Positions 42,619-51,364 are shown, counted from the stretch's first letter. The stretch is DNA of 64,000 nt from Sporosarcina sp. (GCF_029257255.1 NZ_JARICI010000036.1:57405-121404); one strand, 5' to 3'. A program made the numbers and translations. The notes: generated by a model not told the origin, from the sequence alone.

Positions 42619-43677
42619 TTATTTAGTGCTTTTTCCAATTACCGTATCGGCTACCTGCAAGTAGATCTTCCCGATTGGATGATCCTCTGCATAGACAGAT
42701 GGCGCAAATTCTGTTTCATTCCAGTCTGGCTGACCCAGTGGAATCTGTCCCAAAAGCTCCGTGCGAAGTTCTTCAGACAGACGCGTACCGCCGCCTTGTC
42801 CAAAGACGTACTCTTTTTCGCCGGATGATTTTGATTCGAACCACGACATATTCTCGATTACGCCGAGCAATTCATGATCCGTCTGTAAAGCCATTGCTCC
42901 TGCACGCGCTGCTACGAATGCTGCAGTCGGGTGCGGTGTTGTTACAACGATTTCTTTTGACGCTGGAATCATTTGGTGGATATCTAGTGCCACATCACCC
43001 GTTCCTGGTGGCAAGTCCAGCAATAGATAATCCAGCTCGCCCCATTCAACATCGCGGAAGAATTGATCCAGTACTTTACCCAGCATAGGTCCGCGCCACA
43101 CAACTGGTGCGTTGTCCTCTACGAAGAAGCCCATGGAAATTACTTTGACGCCAAAGCGCTCAACCGGCATAATGCGGTCTTCTCTCACTTCCGGCATAGC
43201 CGTAATCCCCATCATATCAGGCACACTGAAACCGTAAATGTCAGCATCGATCAAGCCGACTTTTTTGCCGCGTCTTGCCAAAGCTACTGCTAAGTTTACA
43301 GATACAGTAGATTTACCAACTCCGCCTTTTCCAGAGGCAATGGAGATAAATTCGATATTAGATAAAGGAGATAAAATATCCTGTGGCTCAGCCTCTGTTA
43401 CCGTCCCGCGAAATTGCTCAAGCACTTCTTTGGGCAGCTCTTCAAAACGAATTCCAACAGAGTCTGCTCCTGCCTCTTTCAAAACGTCCACTACTTTCGA
43501 TTGAAGCGCTAATTGCTCACCGGTATTCACTTTCGCAATTGCTACTTTGACACTGACGTGTTGCTTTTCAGGCTTGATGGTTACGCCAACAATACCATTT
43601 GTTTCTGCCAGTGTTTTATGTAAAAACGGATCTTCCAATGCGCCAATCAATTCACGGACTTGTTGTTCATTAATCAC
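42619..43677 (-). CDS. salA: SalA / Mrp-family P-loop ATPase
   Basis: Protein of 352 residues: a MIP18-type N-terminal domain (about 1-90), then an Mrp/NBP35 ATPase with the deviant Walker A ASGKGGVGKSTVSVNLA near residue 115, DADIYGFSVPDMMG and LLLDLPPGTGD. Fe-S carrier Mrp proteins have a CxxC pair after ENMS; here that site reads ENMSWFESKSSGEKEY with no cysteine, as I recall for B. subtilis SalA, a regulator of the scoC/protease pathway. GTG start at 43677 is chosen because GGAG lies eight bases upstream. Gene order matches B. subtilis. Confidence 0.88.
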   Translation of the reverse strand: MINEQQVRELIGALEDPFLHKTLAETNGIVGVTIKPEKQHVSVKVAIAKVNTGEQLALQSKVVDVLKEAGADSVGIRFEELPKEVLEQFRGTVTEAEPQDILSPLSNIEFISIASGKGGVGKSTVSVNLAVALARRGKKVGLIDADIYGFSVPDMMGITAMPEVREDRIMPVERFGVKVISMGFFVEDNAPVVWRGPMLGKVLDQFFRDVEWGELDYLLLDLPPGTGDVALDIHQMIPASKEIVVTTPHPTAAFVAARAGAMALQTDHELLGVIENMSWFESKSSGEKEYVFGQGGGTRLSEELRTELLGQIPLGQPDWNETEFAPSVYAEDHPIGKIYLQVADTVIGKSTK

Positions 43678-43752
43678 ATTCAACACTCCTAACTAAATTC
43701 ATTCACTCCCCCTCAGTATATCATATTCCCTATTGTCTAAACTCTCATTTGC

Positions 43753-44466
43753 TCACTGTTCTTCTGCATGCTCATATTTTACAATGCCATCAACAATTGC
43801 AGCTGCTACCTTTTTCTGGTATGCCGGATCTGATAATAACTTTCTTTCTTCCGGATTTGATAAAAATCCAGTTTCCACTAAAACAGCAGGAACAGGTACT
43901 TTCTTCAGCAAATAGACGCCTGTAATTTTCATGGCTTCACGGTCCGTATTCTTCAACTGATCCCGTAATTCACCCTGAATAGATGTCGCCAGCTGTTTGC
44001 CCGCCGGATTGCCATCTGGATGGTAAAACACTTGCGAACCGCGCCAACGTTCTTCCGGAATTGCATTTACATGTACACTAATGAACATATCAGGTTCCAA
44101 CTCAACCGCCATACTTTCACGTAATTTAAGATCTGCAAATTTTCGGTTTCTAGTTGAATTAAATGTTTCAGACGGTGCGTGTTCAGCAATTGCGTCCCCT
44201 TCCTTTTCACGTGTCATTTTGACAGTCGCACCTTTTCTTTCAAGTAATTTCCTTACTTCGTGGGAAATACTCAGTGTGATGTCTTTTTCTATGACATCTT
44301 CCGCTGACGCTCCTCCATCCTCTCCTCCATGTCCAGGATCAATCAGAACACTCACCCCACCCAATTCAGCCGGCGTAAAAAATCCCCGATCCGATGCCTT
44401 TACGCCATACCATAGCCCGCCCAATGAAAAAAACAACAGCAAACCTGCCGCAAGCCATTTCTTCAT
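43753..44466 (-). CDS. cwlD: Germination-specific N-acetylmuramoyl-L-alanine amidase CwlD
   Basis: Zinc amidase that works with PdaA to form muramic-delta-lactam in spore cortex. The 237-residue protein has a signal or anchor helix (residues 3-22) and an Amidase_3 domain with VLIDPGHGGEDGG near residue 43, a FISVHVNA histidine near residue 122, and the C-terminal catalytic VETGFLSNPEE. Start set at 44466 (MKKWLAAGLL) behind GGCGGTG; a GTG eight codons upstream is the alternative. Confidence 0.93.
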   Translation of the reverse strand: MKKWLAAGLLLFFSLGGLWYGVKASDRGFFTPAELGGVSVLIDPGHGGEDGGASAEDVIEKDITLSISHEVRKLLERKGATVKMTREKEGDAIAEHAPSETFNSTRNRKFADLKLRESMAVELEPDMFISVHVNAIPEERWRGSQVFYHPDGNPAGKQLATSIQGELRDQLKNTDREAMKITGVYLLKKVPVPAVLVETGFLSNPEERKLLSDPAYQKKVAAAIVDGIVKYEHAEEQ

Positions 44467-44530
44467 CCATACACCGCCTTTTTCTTTCACTATACGCTTG
44501 GACCTTTTACGTTATGAATAGGCGCGATCA

Positions 44531-44572
44531 AATAAAGCCACAAGAGCATCGATCCGCTCCTGTGGCTTTATT
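44531..44572. terminator. Terminator between the methyltransferase remnant and cwlD
   Basis: Twelve-base stem AATAAAGCCACA / TGTGGCTTTATT, able to act on both strands. Confidence 0.82.
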
Positions 44573-44578
44573 CACATA

Positions 44579-44746
44579 TTATTCTTTTGCTTCATCGCTG
44601 TAAAAGAGATCAGCCTTCATACCAGCGTCTTCACAGCGTTTGACAGACAGCTGAGCGTACTCGCTGGATAGCTCAATTCCGAGCCCTACTCCATAATGTG
44701 CCTCGACTAAAGCGGAAGTTCCGGAACCGGAGAACGGATTCAAAAT
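44579..44746 (-). pseudogene. C-terminal remnant of an amino-DNA methyltransferase
   Basis: A 55-codon minus-strand frame reads ILNPFSGSGTSALVEAHYGV, then GIELSSEYAQLSVKRCEDAG, and ends in a stop. This is the SAM-binding motif region (DPFSGSGTT...GIE..PEY...A..R) that closes N6-adenine/N4-cytosine methyltransferases of beta class. No start codon or catalytic (D/N/S)PPY motif lies upstream: the frame meets a stop 11 codons before the homology. It is therefore a truncated relic of a restriction-modification or orphan methylase gene. The DPF aspartate is asparagine here. Confidence 0.75.
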
Positions 44747-44862
44747 CCTGCAGTATATTTTGACATCTGAAGAGTACTATTCAAGTTTTTTATATCGCTC
44801 CAGTATAGAACGAGTATTCGTTTTAAGCAATTAGCCATCTGCAGCATAGACGCCATAAAAAA

Positions 44863-44896
44863 AGCGTCAGAAGGAGAACATTCTCTCTCTGACACT
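44863..44896 (-). terminator. Terminator of the rhodanese gene
   Basis: Minus strand AGTGTCAGA / TCTGACGCT stem followed by seven T. Confidence 0.88.
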
Positions 44897-44902
44897 TCTT
44901 TT

Positions 44903-45205
44903 TTATTCTGTTTTACCTTCCCAAGCAAGCATGCCGCCTGTCATGTTCGTCACGTCAAAGCCTTCATCCGCCATTATTTCCTGTGCTCTTCCGCTTCGGC
45001 CGCCTGAACGGCATACGAGAATGTACGGTGTGTCCTGATCTAGATCGTGCATTTCAATAGGTAGATTACCAAGTGCAATATGCGTTGCCCCTGGGATCAT
45101 TCCTGCTGCCACTTCATCGTCCTCCCGTACATCGATCAGATGCAGTTCCTTGCCGCTTTCTAATTGCTCTTGAACTTCTTTTGCTGTCAATTCTTTCAAA
45201 GCCAT
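44903..45205 (-). CDS. Single-domain rhodanese-like sulfurtransferase
   Basis: Cytosolic protein of 100 residues consisting of one rhodanese domain. The strand-loop LIDVREDDEVAAGMIPGATHI lies near residue 24, and the active-site loop CRSGGRSGRA has the catalytic cysteine near residue 64. Such proteins carry persulfide sulfur; physiological partner unknown. GGAGGGT-type ribosome site. Single gene with its own terminator in the accessory segment. Confidence 0.88.
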   Translation of the reverse strand: MALKELTAKEVQEQLESGKELHLIDVREDDEVAAGMIPGATHIALGNLPIEMHDLDQDTPYILVCRSGGRSGRAQEIMADEGFDVTNMTGGMLAWEGKTE

Positions 45206-45290
45206 GAGTTGTACCCTCCAAAATATCTAATATATCTTCATTCTATCCCGCCTGTTGAATGATTGTCTATTGAAACGAACCGATACTTTG

Positions 45291-45884
45291 CTACACCAAT
45301 TCACTTGGCGTATGCCCACGGTTTTCCCACAGTCTTGTGGTGTTGGCAACCTCTATGACCGTCGGAATATAGCGCTCGGCTTTTTCAACAGGCAGACCAA
45401 GACGGCCAAGGAATTCCGAAAGCTCTTTCGTAAATTCCCCACCGCTCATCTGCAAATCCTGTACGAGTTCTTCTACTTCTTCTTCGATATCAACAGAAGC
45501 ATCAAGTTCTTCCTTCATCATTTCTATCAGACGTTCCTGCTGCGGTGTCCTCTCGAAATAAAACTGATCCGTATAGGACAGCAATTCTTCTTTCTCCGGC
45601 ACATAATACGGTTTTCCGTCTGTCACTTCTTCCAGTGCTTCCTTTTCATTGAATACGTGGAGCACTTCCGCAACAAACGCATCCGCATAGACATGAACAA
45701 ATCGTTCCTCCAGCTTTTCCTTTACAGATTGTTCATTGACAAAGGAAACCATCCTCTCCAATGAAATTCCGTCCTCTGTATAAAGGTTATAGATTTCTAT
45801 CGCTTTTTCGAACGGCGTCACACCATAGATGTTTGTGCAGGCCGCTATATAATCGAGCAACAAATCTTCGTTAGCAACTTTCAT
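45291..45884 (-). CDS. Conserved-looking acidic protein of unknown function
   Basis: Not confidently recognised. The 197-residue protein is soluble and strongly acidic (EELDASVDIEEEVEELVQDL near residue 125), and predicted mostly helical. The opening LLLDYIAACTNIYGVTPFEKAIEIYN resembles the helical N-terminal region found in some SEC-C-motif proteins of Firmicutes, but no SEC-C metal motif is present. AGGTGACC precedes the ATG. Alone between the rhodanese and HpaB-family genes, on the opposite strand from the latter. Confidence 0.65.
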   Translation of the reverse strand: MKVANEDLLLDYIAACTNIYGVTPFEKAIEIYNLYTEDGISLERMVSFVNEQSVKEKLEERFVHVYADAFVAEVLHVFNEKEALEEVTDGKPYYVPEKEELLSYTDQFYFERTPQQERLIEMMKEELDASVDIEEEVEELVQDLQMSGGEFTKELSEFLGRLGLPVEKAERYIPTVIEVANTTRLWENRGHTPSELV

Positions 45885-46040
45885 TCAGGTCACCTCATTC
45901 AATTAGTAGAAATTCTTTATCCGTCAATTGTAACAAATTTGTTTACAGAGTACAGGAACCCAAAACATTTCCCAGAACTTTGTCATATGCAGCAATAACT
46001 GAATATCCTATAGAAACATATAACTATCAGGGGGAATTCT

Positions 46041-47480
46041 ATGGGAGCTATTACAGGAGAAGAATTCATTCAGAGGATTGATCAGCTGAAAACAGAAATT
46101 TGGCTGGATGGTCAACGGATAGAGGGACCAATTTCTCAACATCAAGCGTTCAAAGGACTTCTTAAAACGAAGGCGGCTCTTTATGATTTGCAGATTCTTC
46201 CTTCTAATTTATCAACCATGACATACGAATCACCGACCACCAAAGAACGCGTGGGTCTGTCTTACTTACAGCCTAAAACGAAAGAGGATTTGCGTAGCCG
46301 CCAGCAGATGATGACACAGTGGGCGCGTGTATCTTGCGGCCTACTCGGAAGAAGTCCTGACTATCTCAATTCAGTAATTATGAGTTTTGCATGTTCTTCC
46401 GCTTACTTACACGGTAAAGAGAAGTGTTTTCCAGAACATATTCAAGCGCTTTACGAACGCGCAAGGGACAGGGATTTATCCTTTACTCATACATTCATTA
46501 CGCCGCAGGTCAATCGCTCCCAAAGTTATTTTGAAATGACAGACGAACCGATTTCCGCCAAGATTGTCGGCAAAACTGCTGAGGGACTTGTCATTAAAGG
46601 CGCCAGATTACTTGCTACACAAGGCGGCCTAACAGATGAAGTACTCGTCTTTTCCGCACCCATGTTTCTGGGAGATCCTGATGAAGCCTTTGCTTTCTCG
46701 ATTCCTTCAGACACGAAGGGATTGCGTTTCATTTGCCGTGAATCCTTTGTCGGCGGAGAGTCGGGTTTTACTTACCCGCTCAGTTCCCGATTTGAAGAGA
46801 TGGACTCGATTGTGGTATTCGATAATGTAGTCGTTCCGTGGGAGTGCGTATTCTTTTATGAAAACTCCGAAGTGGCAGCAGATTTTTTTTCGATCAGTTC
46901 CTTTCATCCATTTGCGATTCATCAAGTGATTACGAGACAGGTTGTCAAAGCGGAATTTATGCTTGGATTAGCCGAACAGCTTGTAGAAACAATCAATGTC
47001 GCAGAGTATCAGCATATACAGGGGAAGCTATCTGAAATTATCATCGGTCTCGAAACATTGAAAGCACTGCTGGATAAGTCTGTACAGGACGCTTCGCTTG
47101 ATCAATGGGGATTCATGCGCCCAAGTCTCACTCCTTTGCAGGTCGCCAGCAATCTTTCACCGAAGATTTTCCCGCGTTTCAGCGAAATCATTCAGCTGAT
47201 CGGCGCAAGCGGCATGGTGGCACTGCCTACAGAAAATGACTTCCAATCCGCTATTGAGCCGGATCTCGCAAAATACTTGCAAGGCGCCACGAAAACAGCA
47301 GAAGAGCGTGTGAAGATTTTCCGTATCGCCTGGGATCTGACGATGAGTTCATTCGGTTCGCGCCAGACCCAGTACGAACGGTACTTTTTTGGTGATCCCA
47401 TTCGTCTGGCCAGTCAGCTTTATAGGGCTTACTCTAAAAAGGATGGAATGAGTTTGCTAAGTCATTTGCTGGATTCGTAA
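46041..47480 (+). CDS. HpaB-family FADH2-dependent monooxygenase
   Basis: Oxygenase component of 479 residues in the 4-hydroxyphenylacetate 3-hydroxylase / 4-hydroxybutyryl-CoA dehydratase superfamily. It starts GAITGEEFIQRIDQL and carries the family pattern around SYLQPKTKEDLRSRQQMM (near residue 74), FTHTFITPQVNRS (near residue 152) and LLATQGGLTDE. The iron-sulfur cysteines of the dehydratase branch are not seen, so the monooxygenase branch (B. subtilis HpaB/YoaI) fits better. It needs a separate flavin reductase. Strong GGGGGAA ribosome site. It precedes nos by 75 bases on the same strand. Confidence 0.85.
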   Translation: MGAITGEEFIQRIDQLKTEIWLDGQRIEGPISQHQAFKGLLKTKAALYDLQILPSNLSTMTYESPTTKERVGLSYLQPKTKEDLRSRQQMMTQWARVSCGLLGRSPDYLNSVIMSFACSSAYLHGKEKCFPEHIQALYERARDRDLSFTHTFITPQVNRSQSYFEMTDEPISAKIVGKTAEGLVIKGARLLATQGGLTDEVLVFSAPMFLGDPDEAFAFSIPSDTKGLRFICRESFVGGESGFTYPLSSRFEEMDSIVVFDNVVVPWECVFFYENSEVAADFFSISSFHPFAIHQVITRQVVKAEFMLGLAEQLVETINVAEYQHIQGKLSEIIIGLETLKALLDKSVQDASLDQWGFMRPSLTPLQVASNLSPKIFPRFSEIIQLIGASGMVALPTENDFQSAIEPDLAKYLQGATKTAEERVKIFRIAWDLTMSSFGSRQTQYERYFFGDPIRLASQLYRAYSKKDGMSLLSHLLDS

Positions 47481-47555
47481 TGCCTCTAATGAAAAGTCAG
47501 CAATTTGGCAAAATCCTTCCGCATTCATTCGATATCTCCGTGCTAGACTCGAGGT

Positions 47556-48668
47556 ATGGAGTTGATGAATATGGTGCTGTCTGCAAATCGCAATGAGCTT
47601 TTTCATGAAGCAGCAAAATTTATCTATAGCTGTTACGTGGAACTGGAACTGTCTTACGAAGAACAGATAATGCGTGTTAAAGAAATTGAAGAAGAAATTA
47701 TGCAGAGCGGGACCTATACACATAAAGAATTTGAAGTAAAACACGGGGCGAAAATGGCTTGGCGCAACAGTAACCGTTGTATTGGACGACTGCTGTGGGA
47801 ATCGCTTGAAGTATTTGATGAACGGCAAGTTACCACTGTTGAAGAAGCCTTTGATAAGCTGGCGCATCATATCCGCTATGCTACGAATGAAGGCGACATC
47901 CGTTCGACGATTACGGTCTTTGCTCCAAGAAAGCACGGTGTAGATCCTTTGCGTCTCTGGAATCACCAATTGATTCGGTATGCGGGCTATGAACAAGACT
48001 CCTCTGTCATCGGCGATTCTACTTCCATTGAATTAACGAAAATGTGCGAACGTCTAGGCTGGAAAGGCGAAAGGTCTGCATTTGATGTACTGCCTCTTGT
48101 TATCCAGGAAGACGGAAAGCTGCCAAAGCTATTTGACGTGCCAAAAGAATTGATCAAGGAAGTTCCGATCATTCACCCTGAACTGAAAGATATCGCGGAT
48201 CTCGAAATGAAATGGTATGCAGTTCCAATCATCTCCAATATGCTTCTTGATATTGGCGGGATCGAATATCCGATGGCGCCCTTTAACGGCTGGTATATGG
48301 GCACAGAAATCGGGGCACGCAATCTCGCAGATCCTGACCGCTATAATATGTTACCGTCCGTCGCAAAGCTGATGGGACTGAATACGAAGTCCAGCAGGTC
48401 GCTATGGATCGATAAAGCACTGGTTGAACTAAATATTGCAGTCTTACATTCTTATCAGGAAGCAGGCGTCACGCTAGTCGATCATCACACCGCTGCAAAG
48501 CAATTTAAAGTTTTCGAGAAAAAAGAGCGCGAGTGTGGCCGCCAAGTCACAGGCAACTGGACATGGCTTATTCCACCGCTGTCTCCGGCTGCTACTCATA
48601 TCTATCATAAGCCTTATAAAAACGATATCGTTACACCCAACTTCTTTACTCAGAAAGATCCCGAATAA
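47556..48668 (+). CDS. nos: Bacterial nitric oxide synthase oxygenase
   Basis: Heme enzyme that oxidises arginine to citrulline and NO, using cellular reductases because bacterial NOS lacks its own. The 370-residue protein shows AWRNSNRCIGR with the heme-thiolate cysteine (C75), the arginine-binding region FNGWYMGTEIGARNLAD near residue 245, and the pterin-side WTWLIPPLSPAATHIYH near residue 338. In Bacillus and Staphylococcus, NO protects against oxidative stress and antibiotics. The start may be 47556 or, with better spacing from GGAG, the in-frame ATG at 47571. Probably co-expressed with the HpaB-family gene. Confidence 0.95.
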   Translation: MELMNMVLSANRNELFHEAAKFIYSCYVELELSYEEQIMRVKEIEEEIMQSGTYTHKEFEVKHGAKMAWRNSNRCIGRLLWESLEVFDERQVTTVEEAFDKLAHHIRYATNEGDIRSTITVFAPRKHGVDPLRLWNHQLIRYAGYEQDSSVIGDSTSIELTKMCERLGWKGERSAFDVLPLVIQEDGKLPKLFDVPKELIKEVPIIHPELKDIADLEMKWYAVPIISNMLLDIGGIEYPMAPFNGWYMGTEIGARNLADPDRYNMLPSVAKLMGLNTKSSRSLWIDKALVELNIAVLHSYQEAGVTLVDHHTAAKQFKVFEKKERECGRQVTGNWTWLIPPLSPAATHIYHKPYKNDIVTPNFFTQKDPE

Positions 48669-48669
48669 A

Positions 48670-48712
48670 CCAATGAACCCGCACCTATCTTAGGCGCGGG
48701 TTCATTGGTTTA
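48670..48712. terminator. Terminator after nos, shared with the convergent DUF3889-like gene
   Basis: Thirteen-base stem CCAATGAACCCGC / GCGGGTTCATTGG followed by TTTATT. Confidence 0.9.
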
Positions 48713-49057
48713 TTCGCCAATATGCAATTCTTGAAATTCAATGTTGATCAGCTTGTCGGTTTCCGGTGCATACCTCACATTTACAAGCACTCCGAATTCC
48801 CTGCCTCCATCTTTCAGCCACAATCTAAACTTTTCAACAGTAGCTCCCTTCTCTGATTCGCTTCCGATATGCAAGTAATCCACAACATTCGCATGAGGAT
48901 ATTTCACTTGCGTCTCCTTAATTGCGAGCCTGGACCATTTTGCATAGGTAGGAACCTCCGATTGTGCAGCAGCTTCCATCGGTATAGAAGCGATCGTAGA
49001 AGTACTCGCCAAGATGATCCCAAATGCCATGCATAGATGTCGAATGATGACGCACAC
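48710..49057 (-). CDS. Small secreted protein, DUF3889-like
   Basis: Exported protein of up to 115 residues: a signal peptide ending near AAA (about residue 31), then a mature part YAKWSRLAIKETQVKYPHANVVDYLHIG...FRLWLKDGGREFGVLVNVRY. This pattern (KW..LA...T...YP...V.DY) is that of DUF3889 proteins such as YqzG; function unknown. The start is unclear. The GTG at 49057 overlaps the strong GAGGAGG site, and the next ATG (codon 10) is 26 bases from it. Confidence 0.72.
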   Translation of the reverse strand: MCVIIRHLCMAFGIILASTSTIASIPMEAAAQSEVPTYAKWSRLAIKETQVKYPHANVVDYLHIGSESEKGATVEKFRLWLKDGGREFGVLVNVRYAPETDKLINIEFQELHIGE

Positions 49058-49207
49058 CTCCTCTAGCTATAGGATGCGTCATTCCAGTTGATTCATTCTA
49101 TACGGTGAGTTTGGAAATACAAGTAACCATTCTATATGTAGTTATTCGATACATAGCCAATCAGCCATTTAATAAAAAGTAAGACAAACGCAATTTTTTA
49201 AAAATAC

Positions 49208-49369
49208 TCAATAGGAATATTCTTTTCTTTTCGATTCATCGTCATCAATGGCAAGCTCGTCATTCTTACTGATAGGATGCCCAGCGCTCGCTTCTCCATC
49301 CTCTTCTGCAAGTACATCATTCATTGTAGATTGGACGATATACTCATCTGATTTCGAATTTGTATTCAT
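49208..49369 (-). CDS. Small acidic hypothetical protein (53 residues)
   Basis: A complete minus-strand frame of 53 codons, MNTNSKSDEYIVQSTMNDV..., rich in Asp, Glu and Ser and ending KRKEYSY. Its composition is protein-like and resembles small soluble proteins often found in Bacillales spores or stress regulons, but I recognise no family. No good ribosome site is seen before the ATG, which lowers confidence. It lies in the otherwise empty 420-base gap before the second ECF sigma operon. Confidence 0.4.
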   Translation of the reverse strand: MNTNSKSDEYIVQSTMNDVLAEEDGEASAGHPISKNDELAIDDDESKRKEYSY

Positions 49370-49421
49370 GGTACAAGTCATCAGAGTAAAATACGCGTAT
49401 TCTTACATGATGAAAAGAATT

Positions 49422-49449
49422 TGAAACGAAACGGTCCGAGCTGAAGTCT
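49422..49449 (+). promoter_or_regulatory. Possible ECF promoter of the 49480 sigma operon
   Basis: TGAAAC, 17-base spacer, AGTCTA. The -35 is a perfect ECF match; the -10 departs from CGTC by one base. Suggests autoregulation. Confidence 0.4.
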
Positions 49450-49479
49450 AATGAATGTCCGGACGAAAGGAGTTCTCAT

Positions 49480-50007
49480 ATGTTTCACTCAAACTTATTG
49501 AAGAAAGCGCAAAAAGGGAATGATCTGGTGTTCCTCGAACTGATTGACCACGACAAAGAGAAATTATACAGAATCGCTTTTACTTATGTGAAAAATGAAA
49601 GTGACGCGCTTGATGTAGTTCAGGAAACCATTTATAAAGCTTATACATCCATAAAAAATGTGAAAGAGACAGCCTATTTTTCCACATGGCTGACCAGAAT
49701 TTTGATTAATACAGCTTTAGATTTCATTAAGAAAAAAAGTAAGGTAGTTCCGATTGAACAGGATTCATTGGAAAGAGTGGAATCTCCACAGAATCCGTTT
49801 TCCGAAGACAAATTGGACTTATTGGAAGCCATCGAAGAGTTAGAGGAGAAATATAAGACTGTGATCGTTTTGCGGTTTTATCAGGATTTAACGGTAAAAC
49901 AAATAGCCGAGCTTTTGGAATGTCCAGAGGGAACGGTGAAAACAAATTTACATCGAGCTATTAACCGATTAAAAATACGTTTTAAGGAGTCGTGTATCAA
50001 TGAATAA
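49480..50007 (+). CDS. ECF RNA polymerase sigma factor, paired with DUF4179 anti-sigma
   Basis: Extracytoplasmic-function sigma factor of 175 residues with region 2 (YRIAFTYVKNESDALDVVQETIYKAY near residue 27) and region 4 (LTVKQIAELLECPEGTVKTNL near residue 140). It belongs to the same broad group as SigV (ECF30-like), but its partner is a longer DUF4179/DUF5643 protein, not RsiV, so it should answer a different signal. Overlaps the anti-sigma gene by eight bases. Confidence 0.88.
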   Translation: MFHSNLLKKAQKGNDLVFLELIDHDKEKLYRIAFTYVKNESDALDVVQETIYKAYTSIKNVKETAYFSTWLTRILINTALDFIKKKSKVVPIEQDSLERVESPQNPFSEDKLDLLEAIEELEEKYKTVIVLRFYQDLTVKQIAELLECPEGTVKTNLHRAINRLKIRFKESCINE

Positions 50008-51322
50008 TGAAAAGCACGATATAAAAAAAGCCATCGATCAAATTGACGTGCCGCATGATAAATTAGACCAGTCGATAACAAGTGCAATGAAAGCTGCAAA
50101 AACAAAGAATAAAAAGCCGCGCCGGAAGATTTGGCCTTCTGCCACTGCTGCATCATTTGCAGCCTGTATGTTGCTCGGATCTGCTTTCGTTTCTCCAACA
50201 ATGGCAAGAGTTTTATCTTCCGTTCCAGTATTGGATTCAGTTTTTGAATTCGCAGGCGATAAAGGATTGGTCATCGCCAGCCAAAAAGGGTTATCCAATG
50301 AGGTTGAACAAACGGTCACAGACCAGGGGATTAGTTTGACCATTAAAGATGTGTATTATGACGGAACACGGCTGTCGATCAGCTATATACAAGAGTCTCC
50401 TCATCCAAAAGATCATTTAGGTGAATTTCAGCTGAAGGCAGACGGTCAGGTAATCAACTTTTCAGACAGTCGCACAGGCAAACTTTTAACCGAGACACAA
50501 TTTGCAGGTGTAATGAATATAGCGCCCGTTGAAGAGCTTCCTGATTCATTTGAGCTGAGTATGTCATTGAAGGAAGTAGGAGATGTTGCAGGATCATGGG
50601 ATTTTGAAGTTCCAGTTACATTATCCGATGAAGACGTAAAAACGATTGAAGTCAATAAAAAGCTTGTCTATCAGGACATGAAAATGACAGTGAAAGAAAT
50701 GAAGATTGGGGAAGCAGGTATTAAACTTTCTGTATCCGTTACGTCCCCTGATGAAATCGATCCAAACATGGTCGGTGATGATATGCTGAATCTTAATTTG
50801 CTGAATGATCAAGGTTTTGCACTGACTCAACTGGATGTCTATGGCTCAGGAAGCATAGTAAACGGCCAACACGTCATGAATATGGAATATCGATATGAAC
50901 CGCTTGAATACGCTTCTGAAACGCTCACAGTGAGCCCGTATTTAGTTCCGGTGAATACAGGCCAATCTGCGCGAATTGAACATTCGTTGCAGTCTGATCA
51001 ATTGCCGCTGACTATCGATCAAGGAAAAATGGGAAATATTATTGTTCAGGATCTGCAATACGATGATGAAAAGATGCTTCTGTACTTCGAAGTAGACAGT
51101 GATTTTACTTACGATGGACATTTCCAGTTCAATACCCTTTGGCTTGAAGACGAGAAAGGCAACAACCTGGCGATTACAGGATATCCTGAGCGTGTGGAAG
51201 GTAACACGTACGTACAGGAATTTAAAAAAGTTTCTAAGGGTGAGCAACTGACGCTTGTGACTTTTGAAATGCCTTATCTGGATGTGCTTAATGAGTTAAA
51301 CGTGAAGATACCGCTGAAGTAG
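50000..51322 (+). CDS. Membrane anti-sigma factor, DUF4179/DUF5643 type
   Basis: Protein of 440 residues, probably the membrane partner of the sigma factor encoded just upstream. The cytoplasmic N-terminus (KKAIDQIDVPHDKLDQSI) resembles the sigma-binding segment of RsiV. One membrane helix (about residues 49-70) ends at VSPTMARVLSSVPVLDSVFEF, the usual DUF4179 junction. The large extracytoplasmic part is beta-rich with two similar domains (SLTIKDVYYDGTRLSISYI near 112; KMTVKEMKIGEAGIKLSVSV near 228). Signal unknown. Ends at a strong terminator. Confidence 0.83.
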   Translation: MNNEKHDIKKAIDQIDVPHDKLDQSITSAMKAAKTKNKKPRRKIWPSATAASFAACMLLGSAFVSPTMARVLSSVPVLDSVFEFAGDKGLVIASQKGLSNEVEQTVTDQGISLTIKDVYYDGTRLSISYIQESPHPKDHLGEFQLKADGQVINFSDSRTGKLLTETQFAGVMNIAPVEELPDSFELSMSLKEVGDVAGSWDFEVPVTLSDEDVKTIEVNKKLVYQDMKMTVKEMKIGEAGIKLSVSVTSPDEIDPNMVGDDMLNLNLLNDQGFALTQLDVYGSGSIVNGQHVMNMEYRYEPLEYASETLTVSPYLVPVNTGQSARIEHSLQSDQLPLTIDQGKMGNIIVQDLQYDDEKMLLYFEVDSDFTYDGHFQFNTLWLEDEKGNNLAITGYPERVEGNTYVQEFKKVSKGEQLTLVTFEMPYLDVLNELNVKIPLK

Positions 51323-51330
51323 ATTTTTGT

Positions 51331-51364
51331 AAACCGCCTGCGTGTTATACAACGCAGGCGGTTT
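51331..51364 (+). terminator. Terminator of the second ECF operon
   Basis: AAACCGCCTGCGT / AACGCAGGCGGTTT stem followed by ATTCCTTTTT. Confidence 0.9.

Noticed and set aside
42675..43088. 137-codon plus-strand frame opposite salA
   Set aside because: Antisense shadow of a well-recognised ATPase gene.
44740..44928. 62-codon minus-strand frame
   Set aside because: Spans the rhodanese terminator hairpin and overlaps the methyltransferase relic in another frame; no protein-like pattern.
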